NCBI RefSeq assembly: GCF_028554725.1
Contig: NC_071667.1
Location: forward strand, 73,454,001-73,518,000
Length of the DNA: 64,000 nucleotides
Source of the DNA: Zeugodacus cucurbitae
Taxonomy: Eukaryota; Arthropoda; Insecta; Diptera; Tephritidae
Reading direction: 5' to 3'
Positions within the stretch are counted from its first letter, which is position 1. Every line of letters starts with the position of its first letter. Below the pieces are notes generated by a model. The model was given only the letters and a program-made list of their open reading frames with translations, did no database searches and had not been told where the DNA came from. Below are positions 41,052-50,935 of the stretch, one piece after another. The position numbers were made by a program, and so were the translations under genes.

Positions 41052-41411
41052 CTGCAAAAGAAAATGTGGTGAGTGCGATACATTTGAAAATATAAATTAG
41101 TAAATTAGTAAGTAAAAGCGCGCATTAAGCACGATTACACAAAGATAAAGCAAATGCCGATAAACGAAAGGCTGCGCCATATTACGCATATTAACTAGTT
41201 GCTAATTAAATTTCGATACCCTTTCTCGGAAACAATTCAATTTATGTTTTAATTGTCACATAAGTTACCCAAAAAGTCAGACGAAAGAATTTACAAACTT
41301 AACCCTCATAAATTATCCGTTTAGCGTAGGCAAAATGGCAAAACAAACGGCAGTTGTATGGGGCTATGTTAAGAGCGCTGGAGATACATACATAAGAGTA
41401 CTATATATTGA
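41052..41411. other. end of the 19-kb beat intron next to the exon at 41051, no further gene
   Basis: Begins (minus strand) with the tttgcag acceptor of the exon. Nothing else was recognised before the mariner element. Confidence 0.5.
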
Positions 41412-41413
41412 TA

Positions 41414-42358
41414 AAGGGTGATTTTTTAAGAGCTTGATAACTTTTTTAAAAAAAAAAACGCATAAAATTTGCAAAATCTCATCGGTTCTTTATTTGAAAC
41501 GTTAGATTGGTTCATGACATTTACTTTTTGAAGATAATTTCATTTAAATGTTGACCGCGGCTGCGTCTTAGGTGGTCCATTCGGAAAGTCCAATTTTGGG
41601 CAACTTTTTCGAGCATTTCGGCCGGAATAGCCCGAATTTCTTCGGAAATGTTGTCTTCCAAAGCTGGAATAGTTGCTGGCTTATTTCTGTAGACTTTAGA
41701 CTTGACGTAGCCCCACAAAAAATAGTCTAAAGGCGTTAAATCGCATGATCTTGGTGGCCAACTTACGGGTCCATTTCTTGAGATGAATTGTTCTCCGAAG
41801 TTTTCCCTCAAAATGGCCATAGAATCGCGAGCTGTGTGGCATGTAGCGCCATCTTGTTGAAACCACATGTCAACCAAGTTCAGTTCTTCCATTTTTGGCA
41901 ACAAAAAGTTTGTTAGCATCGAACGATAGCGATCGCCATTCACCGTAACGTTGCGTCCAACAGCATCTTTGAAAAAATACGGTCCAATGATTCCACCAGC
42001 GTACAAACCACACCAAACAGTGCATTTTTCGGGATGCATGGGCAGTTCTTGAACGGCTTCTGGTTGCTCTTCACCCCAAATGCGGCAATTTTGCTTATTT
42101 ACGTAGCCATTCAACCAGAAATGAGCCTCATCGCTGAACAAAATTTGTCGATAAAAAAGCGGATTTTCACATTTCGAACCGAACACTGATTTTGGTAATA
42201 AAATTCAATGATTTGCAAGCGTTGCTCGTTAGTAAGTCTATTCATGATGAAATGTCAAAGCATACTGAGCATCTTTCTCTTTGACACCATGTCTGAAATC
42301 CCACGTGATCTGTCAAATACTAATGCATGAAAATCCTAACCTCAAAAAAATCACCCGT
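41414..42358 (-). mobile_element. rosa-type (DD41D) mariner element, internally deleted
   Basis: Inverted ends AAGGGTGATTTTTT (41414) and, in reverse, ACGGGTGATTTTTT (42358) are flanked by TA at 41412-41413 and 42359-42360. The element is 945 bp, shorter than the ~1.3 kb usual for mariners. It carries the catalytic half of a transposase (42186-41521) and, upstream, the first codons of the N-terminus (42243 to about 42170). The missing middle is an internal deletion. The clear ends and TA pair suggest a fairly young insertion. Confidence 0.85.
41521..42186 (-). pseudogene. rosa-type mariner transposase, catalytic domain only
   Basis: The frame has 221 residues. The first catalytic Asp is in ILFSDEAHFWLNG (residues 16-28), the second in WFQQDGATCHTA, and the third in LTPLDYFLWGYVKSK. 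I count 41 residues between the second and third Asp, the DD41D spacing that defines the rosa group of mariners. The C-terminus is intact to the stop. Upstream, in another frame, MNRLTNEQRLQIIEFYYQNQ (starting at about 42243) is the usual N-terminal start. It is joined to the catalytic part after about 25 codons, so most of the DNA-binding domain is lost and the frame is broken. Mariner transposases cut and paste at TA; this copy should not make active enzyme. Confidence 0.85.
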
Positions 42359-42360
42359 TA

Positions 42361-43202
42361 TATGTAGACATATCTATTTCCTTTTTATACATTTATGTAT
42401 GTAAGTTTATAGATTCAGACAGTTCAGGTTCTGCTCGCACATGAGTGAAAATTGTTTCGAAGTTTTTGCTCTAATTTAATAAGAAGTTGCAACCTTACTT
42501 TTGCGTCCATAAATACTTTAAGAAAGTTTCTTTTTTGGGAGCGGAGGAAGTCTAAGCTTGTCAGCAGCTTTATTCTTGTTTATACTTTTCACTCTCAGTT
42601 ATATTAATTGAGTTAAATTCTTTAAGCCAAAAGGTATAATGGAAAAATAAAAAAATAGAAAATGGTTCTCTTTGGAAATCCCTTAACTATAATACTGCCA
42701 TCTTTTATTCGAGATTCAAATAAATAGTCACTGAGAATACTTCACCGAAAAGATTTAGTTATGATAATGCTAATTCTAGTAAAATTTTTACAATGACTAA
42801 TTTCCTATATCTAGGGCACCAAAACCTCGGCAATAAACTTCCACTCAACTACTGCCAAATTTAAAACGTATACTGAATATTTTCCCCGACTGAATTTAAT
42901 CTCAATTCCAAGTATTTTCATCGTCATTACAAATGTTATATATTTTTGTAAAAAGCCTTATTTGCAAATATTTCCTTCAACAAAAACAAAAATATTTTAG
43001 TTGAGAGATTATTATTTTAGCTACCTTAGAATCTTCCGACTATCAAAAGTGGTGAATCGAACCGACAACTGGAATAAATTATCTAAACTGGCATAATTAA
43101 AAAGATACGGAATATTAAGTGGTGATAGCAAATCGATGAGGTATAAAAATACACCCTTATACATTGGATTTATATTTGTGAATAAATCTTCAAATAACTG
43201 AG
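42361..43202. other. intron segment, no gene recognised
   Basis: AT-rich sequence; no repeats or coding motifs identified. Confidence 0.5.
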
Positions 43203-43818
43203 TTAAGGGGCTATACCGGTGAAACCCATGAAAAGTTAGGCGACTTTCGTGATTTTTTTTAATATTCGATTGAATGTTTCGAAGTTTTCTGGATATAATA
43301 AGGTATATTTTCACTTTTATTAAACTTTTTTTTTTACAAAAATATTGAAAAATAACGGAGTTATGGTCTGTCTTGTAAGGTTCCAAAAAAGAAGTTCCCC
43401 AACTGCTGACATGATTCCGGCCGAATGAGTAGCTGAAACAACAAAATCTAAGAGGTTTTTAAAGTTGAAGGTATTTCTTATACAATAGCGTAATTCTGAA
43501 AAAAATTTCGTTTTTTAGGTCGCTTCCTTAATGCTAAATTGACAATTTTCAACAAATCAAAAACAAAATTTGAACTCGATCGATCAATTTCTCATCGAGT
43601 TATGATGTCAGCAATTTTGAGAAATCTCGTTTCGAGAAAAACACGATTTAAGTTTCAATTACAGCAGCTTATACCTGTGAGCGGTCGCTCTTTAGAACGC
43701 AGTCATTCAAAAACTATTCAAGATACAACCTTACCGCTTTCACAGGAAATGTTTGAAAGTATAAGCAACAAATGAAAAATCAATTTTTTGAAAATGTCAC
43801 ACCGGTATGGCCCCTTAA
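43203..43818 (-). mobile_element. TTAA-flanked MITE, copy B (616 bp, both ends preserved)
   Basis: The left end is TTAAGGGGCTATACCGGTG at 43203. The right end is the inverted CACCGGTATGGCCCCTTAA, finishing at 43818. Both ends include TTAA, the likely target duplication. The body matches 13633-14080 in inverted orientation. No transposase frame is present; the two open frames within (43386-43021 overlapping the left edge, and 43539-43775) lack known domains. Confidence 0.8.
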
Positions 43819-46508
43819 TAAAATCTGCTCTGAATACTTTGAGACTAGACTGATCACTTCAGATGAACACAAATATATTTTTGGTAGCAGTTAAATAATT
43901 TCTTAAAATTCTCCAGTCCTACTACAACTATTGCATTTTAGTCTCTGAAAAAGTTACCACAATGAGGTCAATAATATATAAATTTTCTTTGAAGCTCAAA
44001 AATTCACCTACAGGGTTATTCGGGCAGTAGTAGTAGCTGGCAAGAAGTACCCCAAACTCCCCTTAAAAACAAACATATGAGCACATGCATCAGCCAAAAT
44101 CGCTGGATCTTTATTCAATTTGGCATACTTAGCGCACATACTAGTACAACAACATAAAAGCAACATCAACTTCCGCAAAACTTTCCGATGCTAACTATAC
44201 GAAATAAGACTTAAGACTTAGTCTGCACTTGCAAATAGACTCCTTGCAACCCCCAGATCCCCTTAAATTTATAAGAGTAACCATTTCATTTCGATTTATG
44301 AGTTGACGTCTGGAGAAGTAAAGAAAAACTTCGCATAACTTTGACGAACTTTCGGAGCATAAATGCACCAACCAACCAACCAATAAAACCCAACAGTTCC
44401 CCTTAGCACAACTTCCGGGTTAACTGTGGACGCTCATCGTAGAGAGAGCTGCACAAGTCGACATCTTCAACTTTGAGCTGTGATATTTTTATAAGGCATC
44501 TACGGCAAACTTTTTAATTAAGTCACCAAACAAAGTAACTAATGAAGAATATAATTTCCATGCCAAAGGCGGCAGGCGATGGCAGAAGAGAGCCACTAAC
44601 ATACATACATACGTACATATATATAGCTAAGTGTTTATGTGGAGCTGTGTAGCATGTACAGTTATGTATATAGACATAATGTTGGCAAATACTTTGACAA
44701 TGAAAACTACAACTACAACTATGCTTTGACAGACACACACACCTATGCGTATGCCGTTGCACTTGTGGACAGTCACCAAGTCCACAGTGAGGCATGCGGA
44801 TTTCCATAGCTGACCCGAGGTCAAAAATCATTTGCCACAACTTTGCTGCTGCGCCCCGGCCAGGCAAATTAAAATCAAATTCATTGTTTCGCCAAAAGGT
44901 CGGCAGTGTGTGTCGACTGGGCTTTATGGGCGTGTTTGGCGTTTAGCAGCGCATCAAAGTGAAAGAGCCAGTTTTGACCTTTTCTGCAGGCGTTGCTCTG
45001 TCGGCTTAGTGAGGACGAAAATAATTTCTCGTTATTTTTTTGGCGCTCTCTGTTGTTGGCATATTCTTTTCGTGTTGTTGTTTTTGTGTTGGCCCTTTTT
45101 AATGAGGGTCACTGACAACCTTTCAAGTTTAATTTCATGCAGCTTTTCTTGGCACTTTCGTTGCTGTTGGCTTGCGGCCTGCCTGATCAAAGTTCGTGAA
45201 GGCGGGAAGTCAAGTTTTAGTTGTTGTATTATTTTTTTTACTAAGCATTTACTTTTTTAAGCGCGTTTCCTTATTCATCTTTTCTTACCATGCAAATCAC
45301 CTAATGACATAAAGTGATTAAAAGATGCGGTGCGGTGCGCTGGCATATGCCAAATTATGCGTAATGTCTAATACTAAATTGGAGTCCTAAAGAAATTGTG
45401 CTGAATTTTTAAATCTCATTTGAGAGAAGCGAGTGACATAATTTGAAAACTTATTAAAAAAATAATTTAATTATTTTTTCTGATGACCTTAGTTTTTTGT
45501 TGAACTAACTCACCTTTTCTTATCAAATCAAGTCTTAATTTGGAATCTTCACTTTTTCTTATCTTCTCAAAACGGTAAATATACACTGCATACTATTATT
45601 TATAATAATTTTTTTCTTTAAAGATTCTATATATTCTGATACATATTAAGAGATAATCCAAAATTTAATAAGACTAAGATCCAATGGGATCAAAATTCTT
45701 CTTGTGGGAGAGATGCATTTTCCTTCCTTCATTTTCCGCATTATTTTTACTATTTGACCTACTAAGCGTAGATAATTAATTAACAGTAAAACTTTGAAAA
45801 AAATCTTTCAAAAAGCTTATTCTTACACTATATTTGCCTAACCATTTCATGATATATGCTACCTTAATAATCTGCTTTTCTATAAAAACAAAAAAAATCA
45901 CCACATTCATTCCACTAATGTTCTTGCCTAATTTGAGTGTATCAAACCAAAGACAAGTAAATAAAGCAAATGGTCAATTGGATAAGACAATAGTCAACAA
46001 ATAAAAATGTAATCAAACGAACTATAGGCAAACAAAGTGAAATGAATGTACAAGGTCTTCTCTGCAAACAACCAAATTGGCAACGCTTGTGCGAGTGTAT
46101 CTGAGGCAAATCTGACATGCGACGAGTAAATAACGACACTTGAGCGACATGTTGCAGGGATTTGGCTTAGATATGCTTCAGTTGACACTTAAACCGACAA
46201 ACATTTACACACATATATAGATATGTATGAATGTGTGCATAAGAACACAATCAAAAGTACATTAACCTACAATAGGCAGAAGAAAGCATTACATTATTCT
46301 GTGGAAAGGATATAACATAATGAAGCGGAGAAGTATTTCTGGACACATATTCTTATTTCGCATAATAAAAATAAAAGTCAAGCGAAAATGGTTTATCTAC
46401 ATACGTGTACATAAATAGATTTGTTAAGATAAATATGGCTGTCTTAATAACGGAGGTCCATTTAATTAAACTTTTCTAAAATTTTATTTTTTTTTGTTTA
46501 CATATTTT
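43819..46508. other. intron segment, no gene recognised
   Basis: Contains CATA/TACA microsatellites near 44600-44625. A 142-codon plus-strand frame (44832-45260), rich in Cys/Phe, has no recognisable domain and is probably chance. Confidence 0.5.
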
Positions 46509-46509
46509 T

Positions 46510-47704
46510 TATACTCTCGCAACAAATGTTGCTAAAGAGAGTATAGTTTTATAGTTCACATAGTTTTGTTCACATAACGGTTGTTTGTAACACCCAAAAC
46601 TAAACGAGTAGATATAGGGTTATATATACCAAAGTGATCAGGGTGAAGAGTGGAGTTCAAATCCGAATGTCTGTCTGTCCGTCCGTCCGTCCGTCCGTCT
46701 CTGCAAGCTGTAACTTGAGTAAAAATTAAGATATCTTGATGAAACTTGGCACACTTATTTCGAAAATGAGCAAAATCGGACCACTGCCACGCCCACAAAA
46801 TGGCGAAAACCGAAAACACATAAAGTGCCATAACTAAGCCATAAATAAAGCTATGGAAATAAAATTTGGTATGAAGGATGGTACTATGAAGGGGCATATT
46901 TGGATGTAATTTTCTTGGGGAAGTGGGCGTGGCGCCGCCCCTACTAAGTTTTTTGTACATATCTCGCAAACCAATAGAGCTATATAAACCAAACTTTCTG
47001 CAGTCGTTTTTTTTTAGCCACTTCCTAATACAGTCCAAAAATGACAGAAATCGGATCATAACCACGCCCACCTCCCATACAAAAGTTAGTTTGAAAATTA
47101 CTAAAAGTGGGTTAACTCACTAACGAAAAACGTCAGAAACACTAAATTTCACATAAGAAATGGCAGATGAAAGCTGCACTCAAATTTTTTTACAAAATGG
47201 AAAATGGGCGTGGCGTCGCCCACTTATGGATCAAAAACAATATCTCAGGAACTACTCGACCGATTTCAATGAAACTTGGTTTGTAATAGTTTCCTTACAT
47301 CCCAATGATATGTTGTGAAAATAGGCCAAATCGCTTCACAACCACGCCTACTTAATATATACCAGAAGACAATCTGAATCGGTTACATTACAATATATAA
47401 TGTAATCACTAGTGAAGATATCGGTGCAGAACTTTGCACAAATACTATGTTAATAGTGTGGCAGCCCATTCTAAAAATCTACGAAATCGGACCATAGGTT
47501 TTTAAGGCCCCATATATCGAGAACGAAGACCTCGGTGCTTCTAACCTAATATTATGGTTTCCAACTTTCAATGGACTTTATACAATATATATAACAAATA
47601 TGTGGGTTAAATTGTATATTATATAATATAAATAAAGTTAAATAAATAAATTGCGAGAGTATATAATGTTCGGTTACACCCGAACTTAGCCCTTCCTTAC
47701 TTGT
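46510..47704 (+). mobile_element. dispersed repeat with TATACTCTCGCAA inverted ends, copy A
   Basis: Starts ttatactctcgcaacaaat at 46509 and ends gcgagagtatataatgttcg followed by gttacacccgaacttagccc and a T-rich tail at about 47704. It contains a GTCC tetranucleotide array (46672-46697) and cggaccactgccacgcccac at 46779. The same sequence in inverted orientation spans 57360-59605. I recognise it as a repeat type common in higher flies. It encodes no convincing protein; the 171-codon minus-strand frame at 46556-47071 is a translation of the repeat. Confidence 0.7.
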
Positions 47705-48845
47705 TTTTATTTGCAACCGTGTCTCAGGAACTACTCGACCGATTTCAATGAAATTGGGTACATAATATTTTGTTGCTATCCTGATGACACGGATGAAAAT
47801 TGGTCGAAATTGGTTCACAACAACTCGAAATCGGACTATAACTTTTCAATGCCCCGAATATCGAATATGAAGAACACAATGCCTAAGGGTAATTTTTTGC
47901 TTAAAATATCGGTAAATCTCTCAGATATTTTAATTTAATTTCTTCAAGTGATGAGCGATATTTCACTACCGGTGATTTTTTCACTGTGATTGAAAAATCG
48001 CATATAGCAACTGCTATATGATGATTTACAATCGCAATTGCCGTTAAGTAATTTGAGTTCGATCACAGTACATATAGGAGTTCAGTAATTTTAATTCGAT
48101 CACTGTAGCAATAGCAGTTCAGTGATTCTAATTCGATCACTGTAGCAATAGCAGTTCAGTGATTCTAATTCGATCACTGTACCAATATTAGTTCGAAAGT
48201 AGCAATCAATGTTCAGTAACAATATCAGTTCGAGCAATCACTGCTCAGTGATCACAGTAGCAATTTTAGTTGTGATTTTGATAATTTTGAGTACGGTGAT
48301 TACAAAAGCAGTTAAATGTACCCAAAATTTATTAATTAGTTAATTGTGATTACAAAAGCAGGTAAATTTTGGATATTGTTAAAATTAATAAAAATGTAAA
48401 TGTAAAAAATTAAAAAAAAATTATGGAGTACAAATTCTCATAATTCGTGATTTTTTTTGTGATCGCAATAACAATATAAAATAACAGTGATTTAAAAATA
48501 GCAATCACTGAAATCACAGTGGTTCAAAAATAGCAATATCGCTCATCACTACTCTGTACCAAAAATTGTTAAAATCGTGTCATAACTTCCACTAGCTTCC
48601 ATATACCTAATTATATATTATTGGTTAATACGTGAGATATCTTAGAAAAATTAATTGAGCGCATAGTCTGGGATATAGTGTACATTGGTGGTGAAAATGA
48701 GTCAAATCGGTTCTGGAATTATATATTATACAAAGTTCCCAGGTAGAACACAGGGACTCAATTGGAATTACCTCAGCCTATTTACTATATATGAAGATTT
48801 TCGTTATTCTATTGGACTTTATGCCTAATATATGGGTCAAACGTA
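47705..48845 (+). mobile_element. partial copy C of the TATACTCTCGCAA repeat, interrupted
   Basis: The segments 47718-47946 and 48551-48840 repeat the internal wording of the family (caggaactactcgaccgatt, atttcaatgaaa, tcgaaattggttcacaac). They are split by the foldback element at 47947-48550, and the right side stops where the TA MITE begins at 48846. A head-to-tail partial duplication of copy A is the simplest reading. Confidence 0.55.
47947..48550. mobile_element. foldback/hAT-like non-autonomous element carrying a 37-bp minisatellite
   Basis: The ends AGTGATGAGCGATATT (47947-47962) and AATATCGCTCATCACT (48535-48550) are perfect 16-bp inverted repeats. At about 48070-48190 a 37-bp unit (cagttcagtgattctaattc plus gatcactgtagcaatag) repeats about three times with decayed flanking units. 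The unit itself holds cagtgat...atcactg palindromes. The AGTG end resembles hAT ends (CAGTG/TAGTG), but no matching 8-bp target duplication was found. No coding sequence. Confidence 0.65.
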
Positions 48846-48847
48846 TA

Positions 48848-49237
48848 GCGTTTTTCGGCAGCCAAATTAATTGATCAATTAAATTTTTTATTGAGAAACA
48901 CTTTTTTACCTTTTACACTACCGGTTACTCGATAACCGATAAGCTGTTATACATTTTTGTTTTTGCTTTTCATTACAAATTGGTATGTTTCATCAGCTGA
49001 TTGATATTTATAGCAGCGACATCTACCGTAGCTTTTTTTATCAGAAAATTCAGCCAATCACAGGAAAAGAAGTATATCGTACGTCTTTGTCGCAGAGTTG
49101 CATTTCATTTTCAAATCGATTGAAATTCAAATAAAAATTAATGTAGATTTTTCTTTTGTATGGTAAATCGATCTTAATAAGCGTTTGAATCGAACAGAGG
49201 CCGGTTAATTGATCAATTAGTTCCTGTGTAATAAGTC
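48848..49237 (+). mobile_element. TA-flanked MITE, copy 3 (about 390 bp)
   Basis: The left end GCGTTTTTCGGCAGCC follows TA at 48846-48847. The right end at about 49237 is decayed (ctgtgtaataagtc for ctgtctaaaaacgc). The body matches 11525-11911 in the same orientation (cagctgattgatatt, gcagcgacatctaccgtag, atggtaaatcgatcttaat, gaggccggttaattgatcaa). Confidence 0.78.
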
Positions 49238-50696
49238 TTAGCTTTTCCTTTTTTCATTAATTTTGTAACAGTTATATTGAGACACATTTCATGCATCAGT
49301 TATAATTCAGACTCCGCATTAAATCTTTGCGCTTAATATAATTCAAGTACTTTTGTGTCGAAAAAAATCAAAGTAATATCTCTTCCTAAAAACCTTCCTT
49401 GCACCAATAACAATAAACAATAACACAAGTACAATATTGAACTGCAAATAAGAGTCAATCAGCTGAGTGCACTGAACCTCAAATTGCTGATGCGTTGATG
49501 TGGCAACCACCGTTCGAACCGCTGCCACTGCGCATTATATCCTCGCCAATGATTTATCAAGCATAACCCCTGATTAAAGCCAAGCGCTCGCTTGCTAACT
49601 AGGCACACGTAAGCTCAGCACGTCTATGTATGTTTGTGTGCGCCAATCTATTTGCCTGCTTATAAGGCACTAGAGTGCATGAAATGAGGTTAAAGTGCCA
49701 CTGAACCCATTCGAACGAGTGAATGATTCTTGAAGAGTCCACTTGCACAGCAACAACAATAACCGAGCAAACAAACAAACAATGGAGACAAAAATTAAAC
49801 AAAGGAAGGAAATGCAACCAAAGCAGAGCGATGAACAGCGATTTAAGTTGTTTCAAACACTTGTAGAAATTTGTTGTTATTGTTGTGTGATTTTTGTTTC
49901 TTCCTTTTCAATGTTAATGCGTAATAATGAGAAGGGATGGAATTTAGGTGAAACAAGAATTACAAAGACACGCACAGATTTTTAAGTGTAGCAAGGAGAG
50001 TTCAAAACTGTGGCAACCTTCAAGTGGAAGGGTATATACCTAAATTTGCGTACAAACAATTTATGCACGAATGCCATTGTAGAAAAAAATATGTTTGTAT
50101 ACTACCGTTAAGTAGGGCAAGAGCATAAAATTGTGTTGGAAAAAAATTTAATTCGCACAAGTGAATTTTTCGTTTTAGTCGTAAACAATTCCGCAGACGA
50201 GTTTGACGCCGACACTACTAATATTGGTTGCAGCTTATGGTTTGCTGTAAGCAAGTATCAGCGACGTCATTGGTTGGGCTCGAATAAAAGGGGAGCATGA
50301 ATATAGTGGGTTCCACTTGGCTGACGCCAGCAACATCAACAACGCCGGTAATGACGCCAACGACAATTGCGGATTAAATCAAGCGGCAAGAGGCAAATGA
50401 AGCCAGCGCTGAGGTAAATAGGTAAGTGTAATGGCAGGTTGATTGTGGTGGTAGTTGTAAATACTATATTGGAGTAATTTTATGGTGGGTAGAATAATGA
50501 AAATTAGTGCGGAATCAGGGAGAAACTTAGACTTTCTGAATATCTTTTATTGGGCTCGAAGGTCATCATATGGGTTTAACATAACATGGCACGACTTAAA
50601 AGGAAACAGTGAAAAATAATTAATAATATGAATTATCAAAAGCAAACTTAACGTACGAATATACAATACTATTTTACACAATAAAAATTGTATAAC
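49238..50696. other. intron segment, no gene recognised
   Basis: AT-rich sequence with CAA runs near 49750-49790. No gene or repeat family was recognised. Confidence 0.5.
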
Positions 50697-50935
50697 TTAG
50701 CATAACATAACACAACAGTACATAACATGAAATAACATAACATAACATAACATAACTTAAATCATAACATGGCATAAAATAACATAACATAAAATAACAT
50801 AACATAATATAAAATAACATTACATAACATAACTTAAATCATATAACATAACCTAACATAACATAACATGACATAAAATATCATAACATAAAATAATTTA
50901 AAAAAAGGGAAAACGTAGCATACAAAACATAACTT
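50697..50935 (+). repeat. (CATAA)n pentamer satellite tract
   Basis: Roughly 240 bases are dominated by cataacataa units, interrupted by cttaaat, catgg and aaaat variants. The longest pure runs are near 50735-50760. Confidence 0.8.

Noticed and set aside
44832..45260. 142-codon plus-strand frame with a hydrophobic centre
   Set aside because: No recognisable domain, no splice or promoter context, and intronic; length is compatible with chance in a GC-richer patch.
46556..47071. 171-codon minus-strand frame
   Set aside because: Lies wholly inside the TATACTCTCGCAA repeat, includes the translated GTCC microsatellite (DGRTDGRTD), and copy B does not preserve it.
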